Assembly: GCA_017451915.1 (NCBI GenBank)
Contig: JAFTNJ010000039.1
Span: forward strand, 96,463-160,462
Source of the DNA: Clostridia bacterium
GTDB taxonomy: Bacteria > Bacillota > Clostridia > Oscillospirales > CAG-272
DNA length: 64,000 nucleotides
Reading direction: 5' to 3'
Shown in pieces: positions 42,934-51,546 of the stretch. The notes under the pieces are model-generated. The model saw only the letters and a list, made by a program, of their open reading frames with translations. It was not told the DNA's origin and did no database searches. Made by a program: the position numbers and the translations under genes. Positions within the stretch are counted from its first letter, which is position 1, and each line of letters starts with the position of its first letter.

Positions 42934-44175
42934 TTATTCCACCCGAACCAAATATTCCTTCTGGGCCTCGGTGAGCACGTCCAAAGTCACGCCCATGGAC
43001 GCCAGCTTGATCTCGGCCACAGCGCGGTCGATCTCGGCGGGCACGGCGTAGACCTTCTTTTCCAGGCGTCCCGCGTTCTTGGCCAAAAACTCCAGGCTCT
43101 TGGCCTGAATACCAAAGGACATATCCATGATCTCGGCGGGGTGCCCGTTGCCGGCGGCCAGATTGACCAGACGTCCCTCGGCCAAAAGATTCAGGATGCG
43201 TCCGTCGGACATCTCATAGCCGTGAATGTTGGGCTTGCGCTCCCAATCGCGCACCGAAAGGGAGAGGAGATCTTCCTTATTGATCTCCACGTCAAAGTGA
43301 CCGCTGTTGGCCAGCAGAACGCCATCCTTCATGCTCTCAAAATGACGGCGGATGATGACGTCGGAGCAGCCGGTCAGGGTGATGAACAGGTCACCGATCT
43401 TGGCGGCCTCGTCCATGGGCATCACGCGAAAACCGTCCATCACAGCCTCAATGGCCTTGACGGGGTCGATCTCGGTGACCACCACCACGGCTCCCATGCC
43501 CTTGGCGCGCATGGCAACGCCCTTGCCGCACCAGCCGTAGCCGGCAACCACCACCGTCTTGCCCGCAAGGATCAGATTGGTGGAGTTCATAATGCCGTCC
43601 AGGGTGGATTGCCCCGTGCCGTAGCGGTTGTCAAACAGATGCTTGCAATCGGCATCGTTGACGTCGATCATGGTGTAATCCAAAAGGCCCGCCCGCTCTC
43701 TTGCCAGCAGACGGTGAATGCCCGTGGTGGTCTCCTCACAGCCGCCAATCAGGTTCTTGCCAAAGTCGCGGCATTCTCCGTGGAGCAGGGAGATCAGGTC
43801 GCCGCCGTCATCGATCATCAGGTCGGGACAGCAGGAAAGGGTCATCTTGAGGTGCTCGGTATATTCCTCGTCGCTCACACCGTGGCGGGCAAAGACCGAA
43901 AAGCCCTCGGCCGCCAGAGCCGCGGCAACGTCGTCCTGGGTCGAGAGGGGATTGCATCCCGTTACAAAGACCTCGGCACCGCCGGCGCGAAGCACCTTGG
44001 CAAGAAAGGCGGTCTTGGCCTCCAGGTGGATCGACATGGCGATCTTCAGGCCGCGGAAGGGTTGGGTGGCTTCAAATTCCTTTTTGATGGAATTGAGAAT
44101 GGGGGTGTAGGATTGCACCCAGGCAATTTTATCGGCACCCGAGGGCGCAAGCGTAATATCCTTGATTTGGCTCAT
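42934..44175 (-). CDS. ahcY: Adenosylhomocysteinase
   Basis: 413 residues, the shorter bacterial/archaeal type without the C-terminal KPDHYRY tail. Motifs are NPLSTQDDVAAAL, GCEETTTGIHRL, NRYGTGQST and the NAD-binding VAGYGWCGKGVAMRA. It splits S-adenosylhomocysteine into adenosine and homocysteine with bound NAD. AAGGAG precedes the ATG, and the 14-bp motif lies directly before it. It stands between mnmG and an AraC gene. Confidence 0.96.
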   Translation of the reverse strand: MSQIKDITLAPSGADKIAWVQSYTPILNSIKKEFEATQPFRGLKIAMSIHLEAKTAFLAKVLRAGGAEVFVTGCNPLSTQDDVAAALAAEGFSVFARHGVSDEEYTEHLKMTLSCCPDLMIDDGGDLISLLHGECRDFGKNLIGGCEETTTGIHRLLARERAGLLDYTMIDVNDADCKHLFDNRYGTGQSTLDGIMNSTNLILAGKTVVVAGYGWCGKGVAMRAKGMGAVVVVTEIDPVKAIEAVMDGFRVMPMDEAAKIGDLFITLTGCSDVIIRRHFESMKDGVLLANSGHFDVEINKEDLLSLSVRDWERKPNIHGYEMSDGRILNLLAEGRLVNLAAGNGHPAEIMDMSFGIQAKSLEFLAKNAGRLEKKVYAVPAEIDRAVAEIKLASMGVTLDVLTEAQKEYLVRVE

Positions 44176-44190
44176 ACAGAACTCCTTTTT

Positions 44191-44204
44191 AAGACAAATA
44201 TTGC
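44191..44204. promoter_or_regulatory. AAGACAAATATTGC motif upstream of ahcY
   Basis: The exact 14-mer lies in the 44-bp gap before ahcY, next to the ribosome binding site. On the coding strand it reads GCAATATTTGTCTT. Confidence 0.5.
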
Positions 44205-44219
44205 GATTTTAAAAACAAA

Positions 44220-45050
44220 TTATTTTTGATTCCGCAAATCGTTTTTGCGGTATTCGGTGGGGGGAACGCCGATCTGCTTGATAAAGGCGCGGTTAAAGGT
44301 ACGCAGAGTATTAAAGCCCACCTTTTCGCTGATGTCGGTGATCGATTGATCGGTGTTGAGAAGATAGCGGCAGGCCTCCGAGACCCGCAGGGAATTGATG
44401 TAGTCGTTAAAGCGCAGTCCCAGCTTTCCGCTGAACAAATGGGAGATGTAGTACTTGTTCAGGTGCAACCGCTCCTCCAAAAGGGAGAGGGAGAGATTCT
44501 CGGTAAAATTCTGGGTGCAGAAGGAAACGATGGCCCGCAGGGCGTTGGAATCCCCCAGATGCAGGCGGGATAGGGGCATACGGGAGAGCAGCTCCGAAAA
44601 GAGCGCCAGCAAATACCCCTGGCGCATACTGGCACCAAAGGGCTCGTTCTCCCGCTCGCAGGCCGAATAGAGGGCCTCCACGGTCTGTCGGATCCGCGGA
44701 TCGTTGACCGCGCCCTTGATCACGGGGGAGTGGGGAATTCCCAGCTGGAAGAAATCCAGCAGCTCGGGCATCAGCTCGGGATTTACAATAAACAGGTAGT
44801 AGTCCTCGGGTCCAAAGGACTCGTAGGAATGGATCTGGTTGGGAAAGGCAACGAACACGTCCCCCGGCTCCAGCTCACAGCGCTGGGAGTCGGCGTAGGC
44901 CACGGCGCGTCCCTCAAAAAAGCAGACCAGCTCGATCTCCCGATGCAGGTGGGGAGAGCAGCGCAGGTAGGTTTTTTTGTTGTTGTGATTAAAGTTGCGA
45001 AAGGCCAGGTCGGTGGTTCGTTTTTCGTATAGGAAGGGGGCTTGTGACAT
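44220..45050 (-). CDS. AraC family transcriptional regulator
   Basis: 276 residues. N-terminal cupin-type domain (SPHLHREIELVCFFEGRAVA) and C-terminal double helix-turn-helix (LSLSLLEERLHLNKYYISHL, and GFNTLRTFNRAFIKQIGVPP). Probably senses a small ligand, often a sugar. AAGGAGGTATCT precedes the ATG. It is ten bases after the large lipoprotein gene, so the two are co-transcribed and the regulator may control it. Confidence 0.88.
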   Translation of the reverse strand: MSQAPFLYEKRTTDLAFRNFNHNNKKTYLRCSPHLHREIELVCFFEGRAVAYADSQRCELEPGDVFVAFPNQIHSYESFGPEDYYLFIVNPELMPELLDFFQLGIPHSPVIKGAVNDPRIRQTVEALYSACERENEPFGASMRQGYLLALFSELLSRMPLSRLHLGDSNALRAIVSFCTQNFTENLSLSLLEERLHLNKYYISHLFSGKLGLRFNDYINSLRVSEACRYLLNTDQSITDISEKVGFNTLRTFNRAFIKQIGVPPTEYRKNDLRNQK

Positions 45051-45060
45051 AGATACCTCC

Positions 45061-47085
45061 TTATTTGCGGTAGCGGGAAGCTCTTGCGCGGCGACGCTTG
45101 CGGGAAAGACTCAAAAAATAAATGGAAAGGGTCAGAGCCAGCCCCAGCAATAGTCCTCCGCCAATGATGGGAAGATAGAGGGTGGCAATGGGATCGGCAT
45201 CGGGATAGCGAACATCCACGCCGTCCAGCCACAAGAGGTAGTGGCTTCCTTCCTCCTCCTCGGAGGCCGTCAAAAGGGTCAGGGTACAGGGCTGGGAGAG
45301 GTCGGCCTCGGCGGCAAAGCTGCCAACGTAAAAGGTAGCAATCTGCCAGCTGCCGTTTTTCACCTCGGTGGTGGCACGCCAGGTCAGGCGGGTACCGCTC
45401 TTGGTCACGCCCTCCAGCTCCAGAGTCACCCGGGAGGTGGGAGCCGTACAGTTTTGCAAAAGCAGACGGGTAGAGATCGAAAAGGCATCCTCAAAATCGC
45501 GGCCATTCTCCAGGAACTTCCGCACGCCCTGGGCCTCTCCCGCGCCGCTCACCAGCCAGGTGTAGAGAACGGGACGTCCCATGGATACCGATTCGCGGCA
45601 CTCGGGGGCACTCCAGCCACCCACCGCAAAAAAGCCAAGAGGATCGTTCTTGGAAAAATCAAAGAGCAGGGAGTTCTCCAAGCCGTCGCCGCCGCCCGTG
45701 GCCGAGCCACTCATTTCCCGGCGGGAAGGAAGGGGAGCCAAGGCAGAAAAGGCACCGTCCGAAAGACGGTCACACAGGGCGATCTCCTCGGTGGAAAGAG
45801 CCAGATCCTGGGCGCGGAAGACCGACGCCGCCCGACGTTCCTCGCCCCGATCGTTCAAAAGGCCGTAAACGTCGTCCCATTGGGAACCGTAAAAGACGCT
45901 ATGCGCCCCGTTGGCCAGAGCCAAGCGGTAGGTGTAGGCCACCGCGGCAGCCTGCTTCTCCTCGTCCACCGCCGCAAAGCGCAGTCCGCAAACCGTCAGG
46001 CGGGCGGGCTTGTTCTTCAGCTCATTCCCCGCGAGGAAGGAGAGGACTTGGGGAAGCTTGTCCGCCGTCATGCGGTCGTCCTCCACCGCCGTCCAGGGGT
46101 CGGAGGAGGGCAGAGGGGAGACCCCCGCACACCACTCGGGAGCACCGCCCACCGAAAGGGCTTGATGAAGATTGGTAAAAAAGGAAAGGGTATCGGTCAG
46201 GCTTTCCAAAGCCGACACCGCATAGACCCGTGCCCCGGAGTAGCGGGAGCGCAGGGCAAGACTTGCCAAACGGAGGGCGGTCGCCATATCCGTGGCGGTA
46301 CAGCTTCCGTCGGTGGTCAGCATCCAGGCCGTCACGCGGCCAAAGGAGGAGCCCTTGACGTAGCGACCGCCCAAATGGTCCATCAGGGCCGCCAGGGCGT
46401 CAAAGGAGGGGAGGGTATCAAACACCAGCTCCACCGAAACCGTCATACCTGCCTGATTGGATTCGGTCACCAAACGGTCCAGGGAGGAAAGATGCGCCGC
46501 CGAGTAGTGGTATTCGGCTTGTCCAAAGGACAGGACGTCTCCGCCGCCGAACAGCTCGGAAAGACGCACCGAAAGCAGGGCGTGGGTGGTTTCCAGAGCG
46601 GCGGCCGAGGCGGGATCGGTCACCGTCAAGCCCTTATGGGAGCCAAAATAGGGATAGCGCGCCGTATCGGTGGCCAGAGCCTCGGGGTTGCTCACCCAAA
46701 CGGGAGCGGACGAGAGAAGGGTGCCGTCGGAGAAGGCCGCTACAAAGGAGGAATAGAGACGGGTCACGCCGTTCTCCTCCAGGGGAATGCGGAACTGCAG
46801 GGAGGCACGCACCTTTTTTTGCGCCACGGGGGTCTTGTTGGAGAGTGCCGAAAGATCCTCTCCCGGCAACAGCTCGTAAAGACAGAGCTTCTGTCCCCGA
46901 TGCTCCTCCAGCAGGTGACTGTTCATGGTCACCGGGATCTCCAGCTTGCCGCGCCCGGTCAGAGTCACCGAGCGGATGCCGTTGGAGGTCAGGGGATTTC
47001 CTCCCCCGGCGCAGGAGGCAAGGGAAGGGATCAAAAGCAAAAGGCAGAGGACTAAGGCAAGCCCCGCCGTAAAAATTCGTTTCAT
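45061..47085 (-). CDS. Large membrane-anchored lipoprotein, DUF5722/glycosidase-like
   Basis: 674 residues. Lipobox LASC (Cys26). The middle (about 140-450) alternates strands and helices like a TIM-barrel (YFGSHKGLTVTDPASAAALE, MTVSVELVFDTLPSFDALAA) and resembles DUF5722 glycosidase-like proteins, but I do not see a clear pair of catalytic acids. A beta-rich part follows, and a C-terminal helix (about 640-660, LYLPIIGGGLLLGLALTLSI) ends in Arg/Lys, so the protein is anchored at both ends. It starts three bases after the alr stop. The family call is tentative. Confidence 0.6.
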   Translation of the reverse strand: MKRIFTAGLALVLCLLLLIPSLASCAGGGNPLTSNGIRSVTLTGRGKLEIPVTMNSHLLEEHRGQKLCLYELLPGEDLSALSNKTPVAQKKVRASLQFRIPLEENGVTRLYSSFVAAFSDGTLLSSAPVWVSNPEALATDTARYPYFGSHKGLTVTDPASAAALETTHALLSVRLSELFGGGDVLSFGQAEYHYSAAHLSSLDRLVTESNQAGMTVSVELVFDTLPSFDALAALMDHLGGRYVKGSSFGRVTAWMLTTDGSCTATDMATALRLASLALRSRYSGARVYAVSALESLTDTLSFFTNLHQALSVGGAPEWCAGVSPLPSSDPWTAVEDDRMTADKLPQVLSFLAGNELKNKPARLTVCGLRFAAVDEEKQAAAVAYTYRLALANGAHSVFYGSQWDDVYGLLNDRGEERRAASVFRAQDLALSTEEIALCDRLSDGAFSALAPLPSRREMSGSATGGGDGLENSLLFDFSKNDPLGFFAVGGWSAPECRESVSMGRPVLYTWLVSGAGEAQGVRKFLENGRDFEDAFSISTRLLLQNCTAPTSRVTLELEGVTKSGTRLTWRATTEVKNGSWQIATFYVGSFAAEADLSQPCTLTLLTASEEEEGSHYLLWLDGVDVRYPDADPIATLYLPIIGGGLLLGLALTLSIYFLSLSRKRRRARASRYRK

Positions 47086-47088
47086 GGG

Positions 47089-48318
47089 TTACTCCTTCTT
47101 GGTATTCTCCCGAGGGGAGGAATCGGTATAAATTCTGGGAACGCGGGGGGAGATGCCGCAGAGCAGCTCGTGGTCAATGCTCCCCGCCATGTGGGAAAGA
47201 GCGGTCAGCTCGGCGGGGTCGGTTCCAAACACCGTCACCTCATCGCCGCAGGCCACGTCCAGGCCGGTGACGTCCAGCATACATTGATCCATACAGATCC
47301 GTCCCACCACCGTCGCCTTTTTGGGACCGCTTTTGGTGTGCAGGGTCACCCGGGCACCGGTGCAGGCGCGGGGAAGTCCGTCGGCATAGCCCAGGGGAAG
47401 GGTGGCCAGCCGCCGCTTCTCCTTTGCCACGTATTCCCCGCCGTAGCCCACCGATTCCCCGGGGAGCAGATCGTGGAGATGCGCCACTACGGTCTTGAGC
47501 TTCATCACCGAGCGCAGCGGAACCACGGGATCCTCCAAAGCGGGGGCTCCAAAGAGCAGAATGCCCACCCGCGCCGCGTCCATGTGATCCTCGGGGCGGT
47601 AAAGGGCGGCCGCGCTGTTGCAGGCGTGATAGAGGGGGATCGAAAGGCCCTCGGCTTCCAGATGCTGTCGCAGAGCGCGAAAGCGTTGCATTTGCAGGTC
47701 GGTCATTTGCTTTGCCGCGGGAATCCCCACCTCGTCGGCACGGGCAAAATGGGTGTAAACGCCGTCGATCCGCAGGCGGGGCGAGGCCAACAAAGGGCGC
47801 AAAGACGCGGCCGCCGCGGCGTATTCCTCGGGGTTCCGTGCCGCAAAGCCAATGCGGTTCATTCCCGTATTCACCGCCACCTGAACCGAAAGGCAAAGAT
47901 CGCGGGCCTCCGCTTCTGCCAAAAGAGCCTCGGCGTAAGCGGGAGAAAGAAGGGTCTGGGTCAGACCGTGCGCGGCCAAAAGGGAAGCGCAGGCGGGATC
48001 GGTATAGCCAAGGATCAGGATCGCGGCGTCGGATGCCTCCGCCCGACAGATCTCCCGTACCGCCACGCCCTCCTCCAGGGAGGCCACCGCAAAGGCGTCA
48101 CAGCCCTCCGCCAGCAAGGTCTTTACGCAAAGGGGATAGCCGTGTCCGTAGGCCTCGGCCTTCACCACGGCAATCAGCCGGGCGTGGGGGGAGGAACGGT
48201 GGATCTGCGCCAGCAGGCAACGGTAATTGTGCCGCAGGGCGTCCAGGTCGATCTCGGCCCAGGTGCGCCGTCCCTGACGTGCGGGAACAGCGGAAAACAG
48301 TTGATAAATAGACTCCAT
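47089..48318 (-). CDS. alr: Alanine racemase
   Basis: 409 residues. PLP-binding motif VVKAEAYGHG near residue 42 (Lys as Schiff base), IDGVYTHFARADE, and the C-terminal domain with VGYGGEYVAKEKRRLATLPL and GRICMDQCMLDVTG. The catalytic Tyr should be in the GYGGEY region. It makes D-alanine for peptidoglycan. Start 48318 is chosen for AAAGGAGG upstream and a promoter about 50 bp before it; the frame reaches 30 codons further up without support. Confidence 0.93.
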   Translation of the reverse strand: MESIYQLFSAVPARQGRRTWAEIDLDALRHNYRCLLAQIHRSSPHARLIAVVKAEAYGHGYPLCVKTLLAEGCDAFAVASLEEGVAVREICRAEASDAAILILGYTDPACASLLAAHGLTQTLLSPAYAEALLAEAEARDLCLSVQVAVNTGMNRIGFAARNPEEYAAAAASLRPLLASPRLRIDGVYTHFARADEVGIPAAKQMTDLQMQRFRALRQHLEAEGLSIPLYHACNSAAALYRPEDHMDAARVGILLFGAPALEDPVVPLRSVMKLKTVVAHLHDLLPGESVGYGGEYVAKEKRRLATLPLGYADGLPRACTGARVTLHTKSGPKKATVVGRICMDQCMLDVTGLDVACGDEVTVFGTDPAELTALSHMAGSIDHELLCGISPRVPRIYTDSSPRENTKKE

Positions 48319-48367
48319 GCGGCTCCTCCTTTGCTCTTGGATCTTGGGGAAAACATACTCTTTTACC

Positions 48368-48396
48368 ATTATAGCACAACAAGACAAATATTGCAA
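48368..48396 (-). promoter_or_regulatory. alr promoter, containing the AAGACAAATATTGC motif
   Basis: On the minus strand TTGCAA (48396-48391) and TATAAT (48373-48368) have a 17-bp spacer. The 14-mer (48381-48394) fills most of the -35 box and spacer, so a protein bound there would affect initiation. Confidence 0.75.
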
Positions 48397-48486
48397 TCCT
48401 TTTTGCACATCAAATCCAAAAATAATTCATATATTTGGATTGAGTGGACAAGGATCGTTGTTTTTTGGGTCAAAAGGAGGAGGATC

Positions 48487-49005
48487 ATGTCAAAATATCT
48501 GCAAGGAATTGCGCTGCTGGTGATTCTGGGAGTGCTGTTGGGAGCGGTCTCCTGCGCCCCGTCGGTGCCCGCGCCCCTGGAGGCGTTGGCAGGCAGCTTT
48601 TCCGCACAGGTGGGCGGCGAAATGAACGGCGTGGAATTCTATGCGGACATGGAAATCCTTCGGGAAGGGGAGACGACGCAGATCCGGCTGATCTATCGGT
48701 CGCCCGTGGCCCTGGAGGGGCTGACGCTGGAGCAGACGGGCGGGAAGGACGCCCCTGTTACGGTGCGCTTGGGAGAGCTGGCCCTGGAGGTTTCGGCCGC
48801 GGCGGTGGCGGGCTGGATGCGCCCGGCCCGCGTACTTCTTGATCTGCAGGAGCAGGATCTGCAATCGGCCGAGCGAACCGGGGAGGACTCCTATCGCTTT
48901 GTTTTTTCCGGAGATCAGACCCTGACCGTAACCGCCCAAGGGCTCCCTCTTGCCTACGAGAGCCCCTCCCTCACCTTTTCCATCCTGCGCTTTCAAAACA
49001 AGTAA
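48487..49005 (+). CDS. Small lipoprotein of unknown function
   Basis: 172 residues. Lipobox AVSC (Cys23), then a beta-rich domain of about 145 residues (LAGSFSAQVGGEMNGVEFYA, TGEDSYRFVFSGDQTLTVTA) resembling LolA/LppX-like or DUF4412-type folds; I cannot name a family. AAAGGAGGAGG precedes the ATG. Divergent from alr. A hairpin follows the stop. Confidence 0.72.
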   Translation: MSKYLQGIALLVILGVLLGAVSCAPSVPAPLEALAGSFSAQVGGEMNGVEFYADMEILREGETTQIRLIYRSPVALEGLTLEQTGGKDAPVTVRLGELALEVSAAAVAGWMRPARVLLDLQEQDLQSAERTGEDSYRFVFSGDQTLTVTAQGLPLAYESPSLTFSILRFQNK

Positions 49006-49178
49006 TGGTTTTCGTTCCCCATCCGTGCCATGGGGAACCGCTTTCGCGTCCTGCTGTTCAATGACTACGTCTTGCAAAAAACCTCGATTTTTGTTCCAAA
49101 AACAGGGCGTAGCGGGCGGATTTTTCGTTTTTTTGCACAAACAGATGCAAAAGTCACCATTGTTCGTATATTTTGTAC

Positions 49179-49207
49179 ATTGACACAAAGCCGTTTTTGT
49201 GGTAAAA
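49179..49207 (+). promoter_or_regulatory. Distal promoter of the glycogen cluster
   Basis: TTGACA (49179-49184) and TAAAAT (49202-49207) with a 17-bp spacer, leaving a leader of about 350 nt before glgB. Confidence 0.65.
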
Positions 49208-49423
49208 TAACAAGTGTATTTTGAAGTTTTGATTGATTTGCATAAAATTGAAAGCGATTCTTGTTAAAAACGAACATAACTAAAAACGGCGAAAATCCAA
49301 AGGGACGGTTGCAAATCCTGAAAGAACGGGGCAAATCTCCGCGTTTTTTCTCAAAAAATGCCACACGTTTCTGTGATTTCGCCATTTTTTGTGCAATAAT
49401 CAACAAAAACAAGCAGTTCCCTC

Positions 49424-49451
49424 TTGATTTTTTTGTGATATGTGATATAAT
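49424..49451 (+). promoter_or_regulatory. Proximal promoter of the glycogen cluster
   Basis: TTGATT (49424-49429) and TATAAT (49446-49451) with a 16-bp spacer, about 115 bp before the glgB start. Confidence 0.65.
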
Positions 49452-49566
49452 ATTAGGAGATAATAGCATCACTCCCCTGTTCCGCGGATCCAAACATAAA
49501 AATCCCGGATCCAACACATTCTAAAAAGAGCGCGGGGAATCTGCAAAAAAAGAAAGGAAGTGCCGC

Positions 49567-51516
49567 ATGCAACCCCAAGACCTGCCCATTCTCAGCACCG
49601 CAACCGCGGCACCTCCTGCAGAGGAGCTGGCACAGTTCTATTTCCATCAGGGCACATCGGCCCGCGCCTACGCCTTGCTCGGATCACACCGCATCCCGGG
49701 CGGCCAACGGGTCTTTCGTGTCTGGGCCCCCAACGCCGAGTACGTCGCCCTCTGCGGTGATTTCAACACCTGGGATCCGGAAGCGCACCCCCTGCGACGC
49801 CTCTCCGAGGAGGGGATCTGGGAGGGACGCCTGCCCGCGGATCTGGCTCTTCCCGGGCATCGCTACAAGTATTTCCTCTCGGGGCAGGGCAGGGAGGCCA
49901 TGAAGGCCGATCCCTTTGCCACGGTCTGCGAGGACGCCCCCAACGGAGCCTCGGTCATTGAGGATGGGGAGGTACACCCCTGGCGGGACGCCGGCTGGCT
50001 GGCCTACCGCAAGGGACGCTTTGGTCGGGACACGGCCAAGGCTCAGGCTATCAACATTTACGAGGTCGATCCTCTCACCTGGCAACGGGACGGAAGCGGC
50101 GAGCCTCTGTCCTATCCCACGCTGGGGCGGGAGCTGGCCTCCTACGCCAAGCAAATGGGATACACCCACGTGGAGCTTCTTTCTCCGGGAGCGCTTCTCT
50201 GGGAAAGCGGCGCCGTCCGAGGGCTTTACGCCCCTCTGTCACGGCAGGGAGGTCCCGCCGCCCTGATGGAGCTGGTGGACAGTCTCCACGAGGCCGGCAT
50301 TGGAGTCATCCTCGGCTGGAACCCTCTGTGGTTCCCCACGGACGAGCCGGGTCTGCACCTCTTTGACGGCACCGACCTGTACGGCAGCGAGCAGAGCGGC
50401 GCGGCACCGGCAGGGACCCGTGCCTTTGCCCTGGGACGCCCCCAGGTGCGCAGCTATCTCATCTCCTGCGCCGCGTACTGGGCCGAGCGTTACCACGTGG
50501 ACGGCCTGCATCTGCCCTCGATCTCGCCCCTGCTCTATCTGGATTACGGCAAGGGACCGGGAGAATGGACCCCCAACCGCTACGGCGACAGCCGGGATCT
50601 GGACGCGATGGATTTCTTCCGGCAGCTCAACGCCCGCATGGCGGCGGATTACCCCGACGTCATGATGATCACCGAGGAGACCTCGGGCTGGAGCAACGTT
50701 ACGGGATCCGCGCCGGGAAGCCTGGGATTTACCCTGCTTTGGCAACGGCGGTGGCAGACCGATGCCCTCAACTACCTCAAGGAGGACCCTCTGTGGCGGC
50801 ATTACCACCACGAAAAGCTTCTGTCCCCTCTGCGGGACGCTCCCCACGAGAGCTATTTGCTCCCCCTCTCCCACACCGAGGTGGGGTTGGGAAGGCCCTC
50901 TCTGCTGGAGCGATCTCCGGGAAGCTACGAGCAAAAATTTGCCGGGGTCCGCACCTTCCTCACCTATCTCATGACCCATCCGGGAAAAAAGCTGCTCTTT
51001 ATGGGCAGTGAATACGGGGTCTTCCGCCCCTGGCGTCCCGAGCAACCTCCCGAATGGTTTATGACCGATTTTGAGATCCACGCAAGGCTGCAACGCTTTG
51101 TGGCGGCCCTCAACCATTTCTATCTGGAGCAGCCTCCCCTCTGGGAGCTGGACGGCCGATCCCGGGGCTTTGCCTGGATCGACGCCAATAATCGGGAGCA
51201 AAGCGTTTATTCCTACCGCCGCGCGGACCGCGAGGGAAGGGAGCTGATCATCTTGCTCAACTTCCTGCCGGTCAAGCGGGAGGAGTTCCGCCTCGCCGTC
51301 CCCCGGGCAGGGGTGTACGAGGAGGTCTTTAACTCCGACGCGCCGGCATACGGCGGCCAGGGGATCCTCAATCCCGGCAAGTACAAAACCGAACCCTATT
51401 ACGCAGGGGAGCACGGACACGCCATTCGGGTCACCGTTCCCCCCACCGGCGCGCTGATCTTTCGGTGCGTCGAGCGAGCGCCTCGCAAAACCGCGACCCG
51501 CGCCCGCAATGGATGA
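49567..51516 (+). CDS. GlgB-like protein, predicted catalytically inactive
   Basis: 649 residues. It has the GlgB plan: N-terminal CBM48 (about 45-140, FRVWAPNAEYVALCGDFNTW), central GH13_9 barrel (about 160-560) and C-terminal beta domain with VFNSDAPAYGGQG. Conserved GlgB flanks are intact (TWQRDGSGEPLSYPTLGREL, YLDYG, GKKLLFMGSEYG). Catalytic residues are not: the nucleophile Asp of GLRVDAVAS is Pro317 (GLHLPSIS) and the preceding Arg is His315; the Asp of SHDEV is Thr437 (SHTEV); the Asp and His of DWVPAHF are Gly250 and Trp255 (GWNPLWF). Only the TEET acids (370-371) remain. Probably a glycogen-binding pseudoenzyme. First gene of the cluster, AAAGGAAG before the ATG. Confidence 0.88.
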   Translation: MQPQDLPILSTATAAPPAEELAQFYFHQGTSARAYALLGSHRIPGGQRVFRVWAPNAEYVALCGDFNTWDPEAHPLRRLSEEGIWEGRLPADLALPGHRYKYFLSGQGREAMKADPFATVCEDAPNGASVIEDGEVHPWRDAGWLAYRKGRFGRDTAKAQAINIYEVDPLTWQRDGSGEPLSYPTLGRELASYAKQMGYTHVELLSPGALLWESGAVRGLYAPLSRQGGPAALMELVDSLHEAGIGVILGWNPLWFPTDEPGLHLFDGTDLYGSEQSGAAPAGTRAFALGRPQVRSYLISCAAYWAERYHVDGLHLPSISPLLYLDYGKGPGEWTPNRYGDSRDLDAMDFFRQLNARMAADYPDVMMITEETSGWSNVTGSAPGSLGFTLLWQRRWQTDALNYLKEDPLWRHYHHEKLLSPLRDAPHESYLLPLSHTEVGLGRPSLLERSPGSYEQKFAGVRTFLTYLMTHPGKKLLFMGSEYGVFRPWRPEQPPEWFMTDFEIHARLQRFVAALNHFYLEQPPLWELDGRSRGFAWIDANNREQSVYSYRRADREGRELIILLNFLPVKREEFRLAVPRAGVYEEVFNSDAPAYGGQGILNPGKYKTEPYYAGEHGHAIRVTVPPTGALIFRCVERAPRKTATRARNG

Positions 51517-51546
51517 CGATATTATTTTTTAGGAGGATACAAGGAT

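Larger units (their letters stand above)
49006..49566. other. 560-bp AT-rich noncoding leader upstream of the glycogen cluster
   Basis: No gene is supported. It holds a hairpin after the lipoprotein gene (49014-49022 with 49030-49038, weak T tract) and two promoters pointing to glgB. Several oligo-T and oligo-A runs are present. I see no known riboswitch. Confidence 0.6.

Noticed and set aside
44176-44219. An SAH riboswitch before ahcY.
   Set aside because: The gap of 44 bp is too short for the aptamer and has no matching motif.
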